A stretch of 64,000 nt of DNA from Mycolicibacterium elephantis DSM 44368 (GTDB lineage: Bacteria > Actinomycetota > Actinomycetes > Mycobacteriales > Mycobacteriaceae). The stretch spans positions 124,001-188,000 of the forward strand of contig NZ_ATDN01000001.1 in the NCBI RefSeq assembly GCF_004014805.1, written 5' to 3'. A model generated the notes under the pieces. It saw only the letters and a list, made by a program, of their open reading frames with translations. It was not told the DNA's origin and made no database searches. A program made the translations under genes and the position numbers. Shown in pieces: positions 39,178 to 46,829 of this stretch; the first letter of the stretch is position 1; the number at the start of each line of letters is the position of its first letter.

Positions 39178-39968
39178 TCGACTGCCACTACCGCCGAGCC
39201 GGCGTCGACGGCGAGTTCGCGGTCTTCGATTCCACCGACGGCACCCGCAGCAACTGGGATCCCGAAATCCAGCACGGCTCACCGCCGCTGGCGCTGATGA
39301 CCAAGCACATCGAAGCGCTCGCGGGCGATTCCGGGTTGCGCATCGGGCGGCTGACGCTCGACATCCTCGGCGCGATCCCGGTGGCCCGGGTCCGGGTGCG
39401 GGCCTGGGTGGACCGGCCGGGTAAGCGGATCTCGTTGATGGTCGCCGAGATGTCCGCGCAGCGGCCCGACGGCGACTATCGGGTGGTTGCGCGCGTCACG
39501 GCGTGGCTGCTGGCCACCAGCGACACCGCCGACGTGGCCACCGATCGCTATCCCCCGCTGGTCGAGGGCGAGGCGTTGGCGGTGCCGCACGGCTGGCATG
39601 GCGCACCGGGCTACCTCGAGACGGTGAGCTGGCGCAGACAGTCCGACACCGGTGACACCGGAAACGTGATCTGGCTGAGCCCGCTTGTCGCGCTGGTGGA
39701 TTCCGAGCCGACGACGGATCTGCAGGCCCTCGCGATGGTGGTCGATTCGGCCAACGGGGCCGGGGCGGCGCTCGACCCCGAACGGTTCGTGTTCATGAAC
39801 ACCGACACCGCTGTGCATCTGCACCGGTTACCGGTGGGCACCGACTTCGCGTTGCGTAGCCGCGGCTCGATCGGGCCCGACGGCATCGGGGTGACCACCG
39901 CGGAAATCTTTGACCGCCAGGGCTTTATCGGCACGTCGGCGCAGACGCTGCTGGTGCAGCGCCGCTGA
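39174..39968 (+). CDS. Acyl-CoA thioesterase-like hotdog protein
   Basis: A 264-residue protein with two hotdog-like halves, as in TesB-type thioesterase family proteins: FDSTDGTRSNWDPEIQHGSPP is the start of the first half and VFMNTDTAVHLHRLPVGTDFAL of the second. The catalytic residues cannot be fixed by eye. It is translationally coupled with the nuclease gene (GTGA), but the chemistry of the two products is unrelated as far as visible. Substrate is unknown. Confidence 0.72.
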   Translation: MIDCHYRRAGVDGEFAVFDSTDGTRSNWDPEIQHGSPPLALMTKHIEALAGDSGLRIGRLTLDILGAIPVARVRVRAWVDRPGKRISLMVAEMSAQRPDGDYRVVARVTAWLLATSDTADVATDRYPPLVEGEALAVPHGWHGAPGYLETVSWRRQSDTGDTGNVIWLSPLVALVDSEPTTDLQALAMVVDSANGAGAALDPERFVFMNTDTAVHLHRLPVGTDFALRSRGSIGPDGIGVTTAEIFDRQGFIGTSAQTLLVQRR

Positions 39969-39973
39969 GACCG

Positions 39974-39995
39974 TATATACGCTTACGTCTATATA
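39974..39995. promoter_or_regulatory. AT-rich dyad before the ArsR gene
   Basis: TATATACG (39974-39981) and CGTCTATATA (39986-39995) are near mirror complements with one extra base, around a CTTA core. The dyad lies 24 bp upstream of the ArsR start. It is the most AT-rich spot in the area and could be both the promoter -10 area and the ArsR operator. Confidence 0.45.
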
Positions 39996-40018
39996 GATGA
40001 TGTGCAATACTTGCGGGC

Positions 40019-40336
40019 ATGGACGTCTTCGAAGCGGTCGCCGAACCGAGTCGGCGCGCCCTGCTCGATGCGCTCATCGACGGCGAGCGCACCGCCGGTG
40101 AACTGGTCGCGACGCTGCCCGAGCTGACCCAGCCGACAGTGTCCCGGCACCTGCGGGTGCTGCGCGAGGTCGGGTTGGTCGAGGTTCGCCCCGACGCCCA
40201 GCGCCGGATCTATGCGCTGCGCGCCGACGGCCTGGTCGCCATCGACAAGTGGATCGAACGCTATCGGCAGTACTGGGCCGATCATCTGGATGCCCTGGAG
40301 CGTCATCTTCACGAAACCCACGGGGACCGGAAATGA
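40019..40336 (+). CDS. ArsR-family transcriptional repressor
   Basis: A 105-residue winged-helix protein. AEPSRRALLDALIDGERTAGELV and TQPTVSRHLRVLREVGLVEV are the typical ArsR helices, with DAQRRIYAL as the wing. No metal-binding cysteines are present, so it belongs to the non-metal subgroup often paired with AHSA1/SRPBCC proteins. It overlaps the AHSA1 gene by ATGA, and the flavodoxin gene follows 1 bp later. It probably represses its own operon through the dyad at 39974-39995; the inducer is unknown. Confidence 0.88.
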   Translation: MDVFEAVAEPSRRALLDALIDGERTAGELVATLPELTQPTVSRHLRVLREVGLVEVRPDAQRRIYALRADGLVAIDKWIERYRQYWADHLDALERHLHETHGDRK

Positions 40337-40836
40337 CCGCGCGCGAAGGCAAACTCACCGTCGACGGTGACCGCGCCGTGCTCACCTTCGAGCGTCACCT
40401 GCCGTACTCGGTGGAGGCGGTGTGGTCGGCGATCACCGACCCGGGCGAGCGTCGCCAGTGGTTCGGTGAGACGACGATCGATGCGCGCGAGGGCGGCTCG
40501 ATCGACATGGTCGCCACCGGCCCGCCGCTTCCCCCCGAGCGCAAGCGAATGACGGGCCGCATCCTGGTGTGGGATCCGCCAAGAGTCCTTGAGCACGAAT
40601 GGAAACAGCCGATCGTCGAGGACGGCGTGGTGCGCTACGAACTGATCCCCGACGGCGACGGCACGCTGCTGCGGTTCACCCACCGCGGCCTGGGTGTGGG
40701 CAATGCCAAGGGATTTCGCAGCGGCACCCACGCGTTTCTCGATCGGCTCGAAGCCTACCTCGCGGGCGACGCGTTGCCGGATTGGATGACGCGCCGTCAA
40801 GAGATCACCGGATCAACACGATTGGAGTTCGACTGA
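40333..40836 (+). CDS. AHSA1/SRPBCC domain protein
   Basis: A 167-residue protein of the START/SRPBCC fold, with FERHLPYSVEAVWSAITDPGERRQWFGE at the start of the hydrophobic-cavity domain (motif PYSVEAVWSAITDP) and RITGRILVWDPPRVLEHEW-like strands (GRILVWDPPRVLEHEW). Such proteins bind small hydrophobic ligands. It is translated together with the ArsR repressor (ATGA) and upstream of the flavodoxin, so it may bind the compound that the repressor reacts to. The ATG at 40333 is preferred over the frame open to 40249. Confidence 0.83.
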   Translation: MTAREGKLTVDGDRAVLTFERHLPYSVEAVWSAITDPGERRQWFGETTIDAREGGSIDMVATGPPLPPERKRMTGRILVWDPPRVLEHEWKQPIVEDGVVRYELIPDGDGTLLRFTHRGLGVGNAKGFRSGTHAFLDRLEAYLAGDALPDWMTRRQEITGSTRLEFD

Positions 40837-40837
40837 C

Positions 40838-41485
40838 ATGACGCACAACGGTTCTGACATCGCAGCGCCCGCGCTGGCGGTCGCCTACCAATCCGGGTTC
40901 GGGCACACCGCGGTGCTCGCCGACGCTGTCGCCGCGGGCGCGCGGGAGGTCGGCGCGGACGTCACGGTGATCGCCGTCGACCGGATGACCGAGACCGACT
41001 GGGACGTCCTGGACGGCGCCGACGGGATCGTGTTCGGCAGCGCGACCTACATGGGCAATGTCTCGGCGGGTTTCCAGGCGTTCGCCGAGAAGACCGGCAG
41101 GCGCTGCGTCGAGGGCACCTGGCGGGACAAGACCGCCGCCGGCTTCACCAACTCGGGCGCCAAGTCCGGCGACAAGCTCAGCACGCTGATGTCATTGGCC
41201 GTGTTCGCGGCGCAACACCACATGCACTGGGTCAACCTGGGACTGCCCCCGGGATGGAACAGTTCACGCGGCAGCGAAAGCGATCTCAACCGGTTGGGCT
41301 TCTGGCTGGGCGCGGGCGCGCAGACCGACGTGGACGCCGGAACCGACCGGGTTCACGCCGCCGATATCCAGACCTGCCGTCACCTCGGGGCGCGGGTAGC
41401 GCTGGTGACCCGGCAGCTCAACATCGGACGTTCGGCTACGTCAGCGGGGTCATCTCCTGCAGCATCGTCGGCACCAACTCGCTGA
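40838..41485 (+). CDS. Flavodoxin-like NAD(P)H dehydrogenase (WrbA type)
   Basis: A 215-residue flavoprotein. The FMN phosphate loop is YQSGFGHTAVLADAV (residues 18-32), and FGSATYMGNVSAGFQAF and FTNSGAKSGDK are conserved in the WrbA-like group. It probably reduces quinones with NAD(P)H. The last 20 residues (ATSAGSSPAASSAPTR) look like read-through: the usual end would be near RVALVTRQL. The gene thus overlaps the convergent oxidoreductase by 50 bp. It is the third gene of the ArsR operon. Confidence 0.82.
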   Translation: MTHNGSDIAAPALAVAYQSGFGHTAVLADAVAAGAREVGADVTVIAVDRMTETDWDVLDGADGIVFGSATYMGNVSAGFQAFAEKTGRRCVEGTWRDKTAAGFTNSGAKSGDKLSTLMSLAVFAAQHHMHWVNLGLPPGWNSSRGSESDLNRLGFWLGAGAQTDVDAGTDRVHAADIQTCRHLGARVALVTRQLNIGRSATSAGSSPAASSAPTR

Positions 41486-42806
41486 CCGTGGGGTGGATGT
41501 GCATGGTGCGCGAGATCGCGGTGTAGGGCTCGTCGACGGTCATGATGTCGAGGATCGCGTGGATGACCTCGTCGCCGCCGACGCCCAGGATCGCCGCGCC
41601 GAGGATCTTCTCGGTTTCGGCGTCCACCACCACCTTCATGAACCCCTGGGTCTCGCCCTTCTCGACGGCACGCCCGACCCTGGTCATCGGCCGCTTGCCC
41701 ACCAACGCCTTTCGGCCTGACCGGCGTACCTGCTCGGCCGTCATACCGGCCCGGCCCAGCGGCGGATCGATGTAGAGCGCATAGGTCAGCACCCGATCGC
41801 TGACACGGCGCGGATCGTCGTCGAGCAGGTTGGCCGCGACGATCTCGTAGTCGTTGTACGACGTGTGGGTGAACGCGCCTCGGCCGTTGCAGTCCCCCAG
41901 CGCCCAGATGTGGCCGACGTTGGTGCGCAGCTGATCGTCCACCACGATATGGCCCCGCTCGTCGGTTTCGACGCCGGCCTTGTCCAATCCGAGGTCGTCG
42001 GTATTGGGCTGCCGACCCACCGCCATCAGCAGATGGGTGCCCGAGACGGGTTGCGCGCCGTCGCGGGGGATCACCTCGAAACCGTTGTCGCGCTTTGCGA
42101 ACCGGATGGCGGTCGCGTCAACGACCACCTCGATGCCCTCGGCTTCCAGGATCTCCTTGATCGCGGCCGAGACGTCCTCGTCCTCCCTCGACGTCAGCCG
42201 TGGCCCCTTCTCGATCACCGTGACCTCGGCACCGAACCGCCGGTACATCTGCGCGAACTCCAACGCGATGTAGCTGCCGCCGATGATCACCAGATGCTCT
42301 GGCACCGTGTCGAGTTCGAGGATCCCGACGTTGGTCATGTAGTCGATCTCGGACAGTCCGGGCATGTCGGGAGCCACGGCCCGGCCGCCGACGTTGAGGA
42401 AGATCCGGTCGGCCTCCAGCACGCGGTCGTCGACGCGGATGGTGTGCGGGCTCTCGAACCGGGCGTGACCCCGGATCATCGTGCATCCGGGCATGCCCTC
42501 CAGCCAGCCTTCCACCCCTCGGCGGTCGCCGTGGACAATGTCGTCCTTGCGGGCCTTCACTTTTCGCATGTCGACGGTGACATCGCCTGTGGTGACACCG
42601 TATTCGGCGCCACGTCGCGCCAGGTGCGCCGCGTGCGCGCTGGCCACCAGCGTCTTGGTGGGGATGCAGCCGTAGTTGACGCAGGTGCCGCCGACGAGTT
42701 TGCGCTCGATCACCGCGACCTGTTGCCCGGCCTCGGTCAGCCGGCCCGCCAGCGGTGGGCCCGCCTGACCGGCGCCCACGATGATCGCGTCGAACTTCTC
42801 TGTCAT
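41436..42806 (-). CDS. FAD-dependent pyridine nucleotide-disulfide oxidoreductase (mercuric reductase-like)
   Basis: A 456-residue flavoprotein disulfide reductase. The FAD motif is IIVGAGQAGPPLA (residues 8-20), the redox disulfide GGTCVNYGCIPTK (near 39-51), the NAD(P) loop IIGGSYIALEFAQMY (near 173) and the C-terminal His-Glu pair HIHPTVSELVPT. It lacks the C-terminal cysteine pair and the MerA metal domain, so mercury reduction is doubtful; a low-molecular-weight thiol, dihydrolipoamide or quinone may be the substrate. Overlap with the convergent flavodoxin gene is 50 bp. Confidence 0.85.
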   Translation of the reverse strand: MTEKFDAIIVGAGQAGPPLAGRLTEAGQQVAVIERKLVGGTCVNYGCIPTKTLVASAHAAHLARRGAEYGVTTGDVTVDMRKVKARKDDIVHGDRRGVEGWLEGMPGCTMIRGHARFESPHTIRVDDRVLEADRIFLNVGGRAVAPDMPGLSEIDYMTNVGILELDTVPEHLVIIGGSYIALEFAQMYRRFGAEVTVIEKGPRLTSREDEDVSAAIKEILEAEGIEVVVDATAIRFAKRDNGFEVIPRDGAQPVSGTHLLMAVGRQPNTDDLGLDKAGVETDERGHIVVDDQLRTNVGHIWALGDCNGRGAFTHTSYNDYEIVAANLLDDDPRRVSDRVLTYALYIDPPLGRAGMTAEQVRRSGRKALVGKRPMTRVGRAVEKGETQGFMKVVVDAETEKILGAAILGVGGDEVIHAILDIMTVDEPYTAISRTMHIHPTVSELVPTMLQEMTPLT

Positions 42807-42813
42807 GTGCCGC

Positions 42814-43296
42814 TCAGACCAGGCTGACGAGGAACGCGATCAGGAATCCGCCGCCGACGGCGACGATGTCCTCGAGAATGGCGCCGGGGCGGTCCTGTCC
42901 GTCGCGCAGCGACGCCAACCGCTCCCGCGCGGCCGCGCCCGCCAGGGTGCCCAGCACCGCACCGATGATTCCGGCGCCCAGCGCGCTGAAGGTGTGGAAG
43001 AACGCACTGCCGATGACGGCACCGGCGAAGCCGCCCATGAGGAGCCTGGTGAGGAACTGAAGGGCCGTCTTGCGGCTCGGCGTCTTCGGCAGTTGGTCGG
43101 TCACCAACTCGACCAGGAGAAGGATCGTCAACACCGTGACGGTGATCGGGTGCGCCATCCACTCAGACCACTTGTCGCCCACGTCGATCCAGCCCAGCAC
43201 TGCGCCCCATGAGACGATCGCGGGCGCCGTGAACGCACGCAGACCGGCGATGACACCGATCAGCAGAGCGAGCAAGAGTACGAGGGCTTGTGTCAT
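42814..43296 (-). CDS. DUF4126-type membrane protein
   Basis: A 160-residue membrane protein with four or five hydrophobic segments: TQALVLLLALLIGVIAGLRA at the start, TVTVLTILLLVELVTDQLP, then glycine-rich segments that recall small-residue packing (FAGAVIGSAFF, GIIGAVLGTLAG). It matches DUF4126 and is the same length as Rv2120c, which also lies beside hisG. The function is unknown. GGAGG precedes the ATG at 43296; the frame to 43338 has no ribosome site. It ends 8 bp before the flavoprotein start and may be co-transcribed with it. Confidence 0.75.
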   Translation of the reverse strand: MTQALVLLLALLIGVIAGLRAFTAPAIVSWGAVLGWIDVGDKWSEWMAHPITVTVLTILLLVELVTDQLPKTPSRKTALQFLTRLLMGGFAGAVIGSAFFHTFSALGAGIIGAVLGTLAGAAARERLASLRDGQDRPGAILEDIVAVGGGFLIAFLVSLV

Positions 43297-43363
43297 GTCG
43301 ACCTCCGACCGGTGATAACGACATTCGGACGCTAACACGGCCCCCGCGCGCCGTCAGGGTGAA

Positions 43364-44215
43364 TCAGATGCGGCAGAACCGGATGTCGGAGGCCAGGATC
43401 GCCTTGGCGCCGATGGATCCCAGCTCGTCCATGATGGCGTTGACGTCACGACGGGGCACCAGCGCGCGAACGGCCACCCACGCGGTGTCGGCCAGCGGGG
43501 CGATGGTGGGTGACTCCAGCCCGGGTGTGACAGCGATCGCGTCGTCGAGGGCGCTGCGCGGACAGTCGTAGTCCAGCATCAGATACTGCTGGCCGAACAC
43601 CACACCCTGCACACGCCCGGCCAATTGGTCACGCGCCGAGCGGTTGTCGTCGGAGGCGTCGACGCGTTCGATGAGTACGGCCTCTGAGTCGCACAGCGAC
43701 TCGCCGAACGCCACCAGGTTGTGCAGGCCCAGGGTGCGGCCCGAACCCACCACGTCCGCGATCGCGTCGGCGACGCCGAGTTGTACCGAGATCTCAACCG
43801 CCCCGTCCAGACGGATCACGGTCGCGTCAATCCCCTTGTCCGCCAAATCTTTCCGCACCAGATTTGGAAACGCCGTCGCGATCCGCTTGCCCGCGAGGTC
43901 CTCGACCCGCCACGGACGACCGGCCGGCGCGGCGTAGCGGAACGTCGAGTACCCGAACCCCAGCGCGAGGCGTTCGCGCACCGGTGCCCCGGATTCGGCC
44001 GCCAGATCGCGCCCGGTGATGCCGAAGTCGAGTTCTCCGGACCCGACGTAGATGGCGATGTCCTTGGGCCGGAGAAAGAAGAACTCGACGTTGTTGGCCG
44101 GGTCGACGACGGTCAGGTCCTTCGAGTCGGTGCGACGGCGGTATCCGGCTTCCGACAGGATCTCGGAGGCCGGTTCCGAAAGCGTGCCCTTGTTGGGTAC
44201 CGCGACCCGCAGCAT
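43364..44215 (-). CDS. hisG: ATP phosphoribosyltransferase
   Basis: A 283-residue enzyme that condenses ATP and PRPP in the first step of histidine synthesis. ATP-PRT signature segments are present: [15 protein letters not shown] at the start, DFGITGRDL, and [17 protein letters not shown] around 150-170 for PRPP binding. The long form has a C-terminal ACT-like domain for histidine feedback ([26 protein letters not shown]). The ATG at 44215 gives the usual N-terminus; GTG at 44224 is an alternative that would overlap the hisE stop by GTGA. It is transcribed after hisE. Confidence 0.95.
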   Translation of the reverse strand: MLRVAVPNKGTLSEPASEILSEAGYRRRTDSKDLTVVDPANNVEFFFLRPKDIAIYVGSGELDFGITGRDLAAESGAPVRERLALGFGYSTFRYAAPAGRPWRVEDLAGKRIATAFPNLVRKDLADKGIDATVIRLDGAVEISVQLGVADAIADVVGSGRTLGLHNLVAFGESLCDSEAVLIERVDASDDNRSARDQLAGRVQGVVFGQQYLMLDYDCPRSALDDAIAVTPGLESPTIAPLADTAWVAVRALVPRRDVNAIMDELGSIGAKAILASDIRFCRI

Positions 44216-44220
44216 CTCGG

Positions 44221-44502
44221 TCACAGCTTCGCGTACACGTCGTCGAGCGTGAGCCCACGCGCGATCATCAACACCTGCGTCCAATACAGCAATTGGCTGA
44301 TCTCCTCGGCCAGGGCCTCGTCGCTCTCGTGTTCGGCGGCCAGCCACACCTCGCCGGCCTCTTCGAGGATCTTCTTACCGAGCCCGTGCACGCCGCCGTC
44401 GAGCGCGGCGACGGTTCCGCTGCCGGCGGGCCGGGTCCGCGCGCGCTCGGACAGTTCGGCGAACAGGGCTTCGAAGGTCTTCACGGCCTGCGATTGTTTC
44501 AC
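44221..44502 (-). CDS. hisE: Phosphoribosyl-ATP pyrophosphatase
   Basis: A 93-residue MazG-fold enzyme, the same length as in M. tuberculosis. The metal-binding helix residues are [13 protein letters not shown] (residues 47-59) and the [12 protein letters not shown] segment completes the helix bundle. It removes pyrophosphate from phosphoribosyl-ATP in the second step of histidine synthesis. It starts with GTG at 44502. The 188 bp upstream, to the end of the EXPERA pseudogene, hold no gene and probably carry the his promoter, but no clear promoter box is seen. Confidence 0.94.
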   Translation of the reverse strand: MKQSQAVKTFEALFAELSERARTRPAGSGTVAALDGGVHGLGKKILEEAGEVWLAAEHESDEALAEEISQLLYWTQVLMIARGLTLDDVYAKL

Positions 44503-44690
44503 GCCGGACCGGTGCGGGTCACGCGGGTTATTTCGCGTAGGTTGCCAGACTGCGTGTTGCTGCCATGCAGCGGCGGGCCGATTCTGCGGGTGCCATGGCG
44601 ACTCTGTCGTCGCTTTCCGGCCGAGCCCCCAGGGCGTCGCCGACGGGCGGGCGAGCCCCGCGGCTGTCGGTTCTCACTCGTCCTGCTGTA

Positions 44691-45453
44691 TCAGAACCGC
44701 ACTTCAAGATCCTGGTTGACGAGCCTGCGCACTCCCCAGAAGTAGGTGATCAACGGCATCGTGCACCACAGCAGGTTGATGAGGACGAACTTGACCCACA
44801 TCTCCACCGGAGACGACATGCTTTCCAGGTTGTTCGCGATTTCGGTGCCGAAGTAGACGGCGGGCAGAGTCACCTCGACGATCATGCCGGCCATGATCAG
44901 CGACAACTGATGGCTGGTAAATCGTTTGCCGTTTCGGAAGAACTGGAACAGCGCATAGGCCTCGAATATCCCGACGAACAGAGCGATCCATTCCATGCAG
45001 ACGATGAGGGGATCTCCGGTGAGGTAGCGCGCGTCGCCGCCGAGCAGGATGGGCGCCCACATGTAGGTCCACAGCGCCCCGTTCTCGACGCCCTCCACGA
45101 TCTGATCGAAGAGCAGCAGCCACGGAAGTTCCCAAATGAAACGTGGGGATGAGTGCGATGAAGACCCACACGATCACCATCGCTCCCAAACGGTCGGCCC
45201 GTGTCCAATCCCGGCGGTCTCCGACTCGGAGCCAGGGCAACGCAAGCGCCGTCACGAAGCAGCCGACCACGACGACCACCATCACCGTCGAGGCAACAGG
45301 CTGAGGGACCCCCGCACGAGTTTCGAGGTACCAGAACACCGGGTGGATCGCGAAGAAGAAGGCAAGCACTCCGAAGAGCGACTTCTGCAGTGAGGAGAGT
45401 CCGCGTCGCACGGGCGCCTCCCCTGCCCCGCCGTGTCTGATCGTCTCTGTCAT
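44691..45453 (-). pseudogene. Emopamil-binding protein (EXPERA)-like gene, frameshifted
   Basis: Two frames complete each other. The N-terminal part (from ATG 45453; SLQKSLFGVLAFFFAIHPVF to VWVFIALIPTFH) and the C-terminal part (WELPWLLLFDQIVEGVENGALW to RRLVNQDLEVRF) join if one base is removed near the GGG/TTT runs at 45131-45136. The repaired protein would have 253 residues and five membrane segments. GGDARYLTGDPLIVCME and VLINLLWCTMP align well with human EBP-type sterol isomerase (GDSRY, GDN..VCME, FMNALW), so the family is EXPERA. In sterol isomerases the enzyme shifts the C8 double bond; bacterial members may act on sterols or hopanoids. The frameshift may be a real inactivation or a sequencing error. 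Confidence 0.75.
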
Positions 45454-45540
45454 GAGCGATGGCCTCCGCATCGAGGGTTTCGCCGACCGGAACGTCCGAC
45501 GCGACGATTGGAGTGGATGTGCGCCGCACGTATCACCGAA

Positions 45541-45554
45541 CTCTAGTTTTAGAG
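45541..45554. promoter_or_regulatory. Perfect inverted repeat upstream of the EXPERA gene
   Basis: CTCTA GTTT TAGAG: 5-bp perfect arms with a 4-bp spacer, 88 bp upstream of the EXPERA start on the minus strand. Eight base pairs away lies a second dyad (45563-45574). Together they could be regulator binding sites in the promoter of the EXPERA gene. Confidence 0.4.
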
Positions 45555-45562
45555 CACATGCG

Positions 45563-45574
45563 ATGTTGTAACAT
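45563..45574. promoter_or_regulatory. Second dyad upstream of the EXPERA gene
   Basis: ATGTT GT AACAT: perfect 5-bp arms and a 2-bp spacer inside a wider half-symmetric word (CGATGTTGTAACATTCG). Such short palindromes are typical of TetR-type operators. A TetR gene starts 540 bp away, but it does not adjoin the site. Confidence 0.4.
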
Positions 45575-46007
45575 TCGATAGTTTTTGGGAGGTTTCTGGA
45601 AGAGGGTGCAGGGGCGAAGTCACCGGCAACAGGCCGCGATACGTTGGTGGAGTCGCGTTGCCCCCCAACACCTTCGAGCCACCCCCTCGTTTACGTGAGC
45701 AGATTGTCACCTGGAGTAAAAGGGCGTTTGGTGGGAACACAGTGGGGGCGGCACACGAAGGTTCGTGTGGCCGCAGCACTCTTGCCGACCGCCACGGTCA
45801 CATCGACCGCGCCGCGCGGGGTCCGATGATGGTGCCGCCGTACTCGGAAATAGTCTGCGCGGCAACGGGAATGCCCTCGCCAAAGGCCTTGCGGCCCAGA
45901 TCGGTCACCTGGGTGCCGTCAACCCCACGTCCGCAAGCTCACCGCCACCGGCGACCCATCGACGCGTCTCAACGCCGCACACGAATAAGCACGAATAGGA
46001 TCGACGC

Positions 46008-46121
46008 GTGCGGCTCGTGAACACCACCCCACTGGCAGAACTCCGGCCATTGCCCGTTGGGCGTGCCGAGCGTCGTCGCAGCCGCACCGAGACACCGCTG
46101 ACACGAGTCGCAAACCGATGA
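46008..46121 (+). CDS. Possible 37-residue leader ORF coupled to the TetR gene
   Basis: GTG at 46008 with AGGA at 45997-46000 (7 bp spacing) opens a 37-codon frame that reads RLVNTTPLAELRPLPVGRAE and continues with an arginine-rich end. Its TGA (46119-46121) overlaps the TetR ATG (46118-46120) as ATGA. The TetR gene itself has no recognisable ribosome site, so translation of this ORF may deliver ribosomes to it. There is no known homologue in my memory; coding status is a guess from the geometry. Confidence 0.35.
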   Translation: MRLVNTTPLAELRPLPVGRAERRRSRTETPLTRVANR

Positions 46122-46789
46122 CAGCCAAATCCCCACGCGGTTCAACGCCACGACGGTCCCGCCACAGAAGCCAAGAACGCGCAGACCGCACACGCGAGCT
46201 GGTCATCGAAGAAACCATCAGGTGTATACGCGAAGAAGGCTTCGCCGCGGCCAGCACCCGACACATCATCGAACGTGCCGGCGTCAGCACCGGCGTCGTT
46301 CAATACCACTTCGGAGACCGAGACGGCCTACTCACCGCCGTCATCGACCACGCCGTCACCACCTTGGTCACCTCGATCAACGATCTCGTCAACGAAGTCG
46401 AAGGCATCAAGGACACCGAAACCCGCATGCGGGCACTCACCGATGCCGCCTGGAAAGTCTTTCTCAACCCCGCCAGCCTGACAGCGATGGAAATTCTGAT
46501 CGCCACCAGATCATTTCGTTCCAAACTCGGAATGGAGCAACTCGTCAGCCTCCAACCAGGGCTCGAACGCATCGCCTCGCTCCTCGGCACGTCCTCGCCC
46601 CACGTCACCGCAATCACCGACCTTCTATGGGCAGCACCCGTGGGCCTCATGGTCGGCCAAATGGTCGCAGACGTCCCCCTGCCGACAGAGCCACAACGTC
46701 AAGCCATGGCACAGCTCATGATTGATCACCTGCGCATCAGCCAAGGCGGCCCTGCACCGCGTGGCGGCCGAAGCGCCCGCAAGCACTGA
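46118..46789 (+). CDS. TetR-family transcriptional regulator
   Basis: A 223-residue regulator. Residues 20-70 form the DNA-binding domain (RTRELVIEETIRCIREEGF, ASTRHIIERAGVSTGVVQYHFGDRDGLL), and the remaining 150 residues an all-helical ligand domain. GVVQYHFG is the recognition helix typical of TetR. Codons are unlike the neighbours: rare ATA and AGG appear early, and A/T-ending codons are frequent, so the gene is probably acquired. The ATG has no ribosome site but overlaps the tiny ORF upstream. The nearest candidate targets are the EXPERA gene and the MFS porter; neither link is proven. Confidence 0.85.
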   Translation: MTAKSPRGSTPRRSRHRSQERADRTRELVIEETIRCIREEGFAAASTRHIIERAGVSTGVVQYHFGDRDGLLTAVIDHAVTTLVTSINDLVNEVEGIKDTETRMRALTDAAWKVFLNPASLTAMEILIATRSFRSKLGMEQLVSLQPGLERIASLLGTSSPHVTAITDLLWAAPVGLMVGQMVADVPLPTEPQRQAMAQLMIDHLRISQGGPAPRGGRSARKH

Positions 46790-46795
46790 CACCGA

Positions 46796-46821
46796 GACCG
46801 ACCGCTGATTCCCAGCCGGTC
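46796..46821. terminator. Hairpin between convergent TetR and MFS genes
   Basis: GACCG(ACC)GCTG pairs with CAGCCGGTC around ATTCC: 9 bp paired with a 3-nt bulge. It fills the 40 bp between the TetR stop and the MFS stop. No U-tract follows. Confidence 0.5.
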
Positions 46822-46829
46822 ACGCGGGT

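Larger units (their letters stand above)
45454..46117. other. Gene-poor stretch of lower GC with dyads
   Basis: No convincing gene in 664 bp apart from a tiny ORF at its right end. Several frames stay open for up to 120 codons but have no ribosome site and read as mixed-composition peptides. A 35-codon fragment on the minus strand (about 45811-45911, starting GTG ACC GAT and including GEGIPVAAQTISEYGG) has codon use like a real protein and could be a relic. The region holds AT-rich words around 45541-45600 and two dyads listed apart. It may be the scar of an insertion. Confidence 0.5.

Noticed and set aside
45658..46020. 120-codon plus-strand ORF in the gene-poor stretch
   Set aside because: No ribosome site, no recognisable domain, His/Arg/Pro-rich composition; probably chance.
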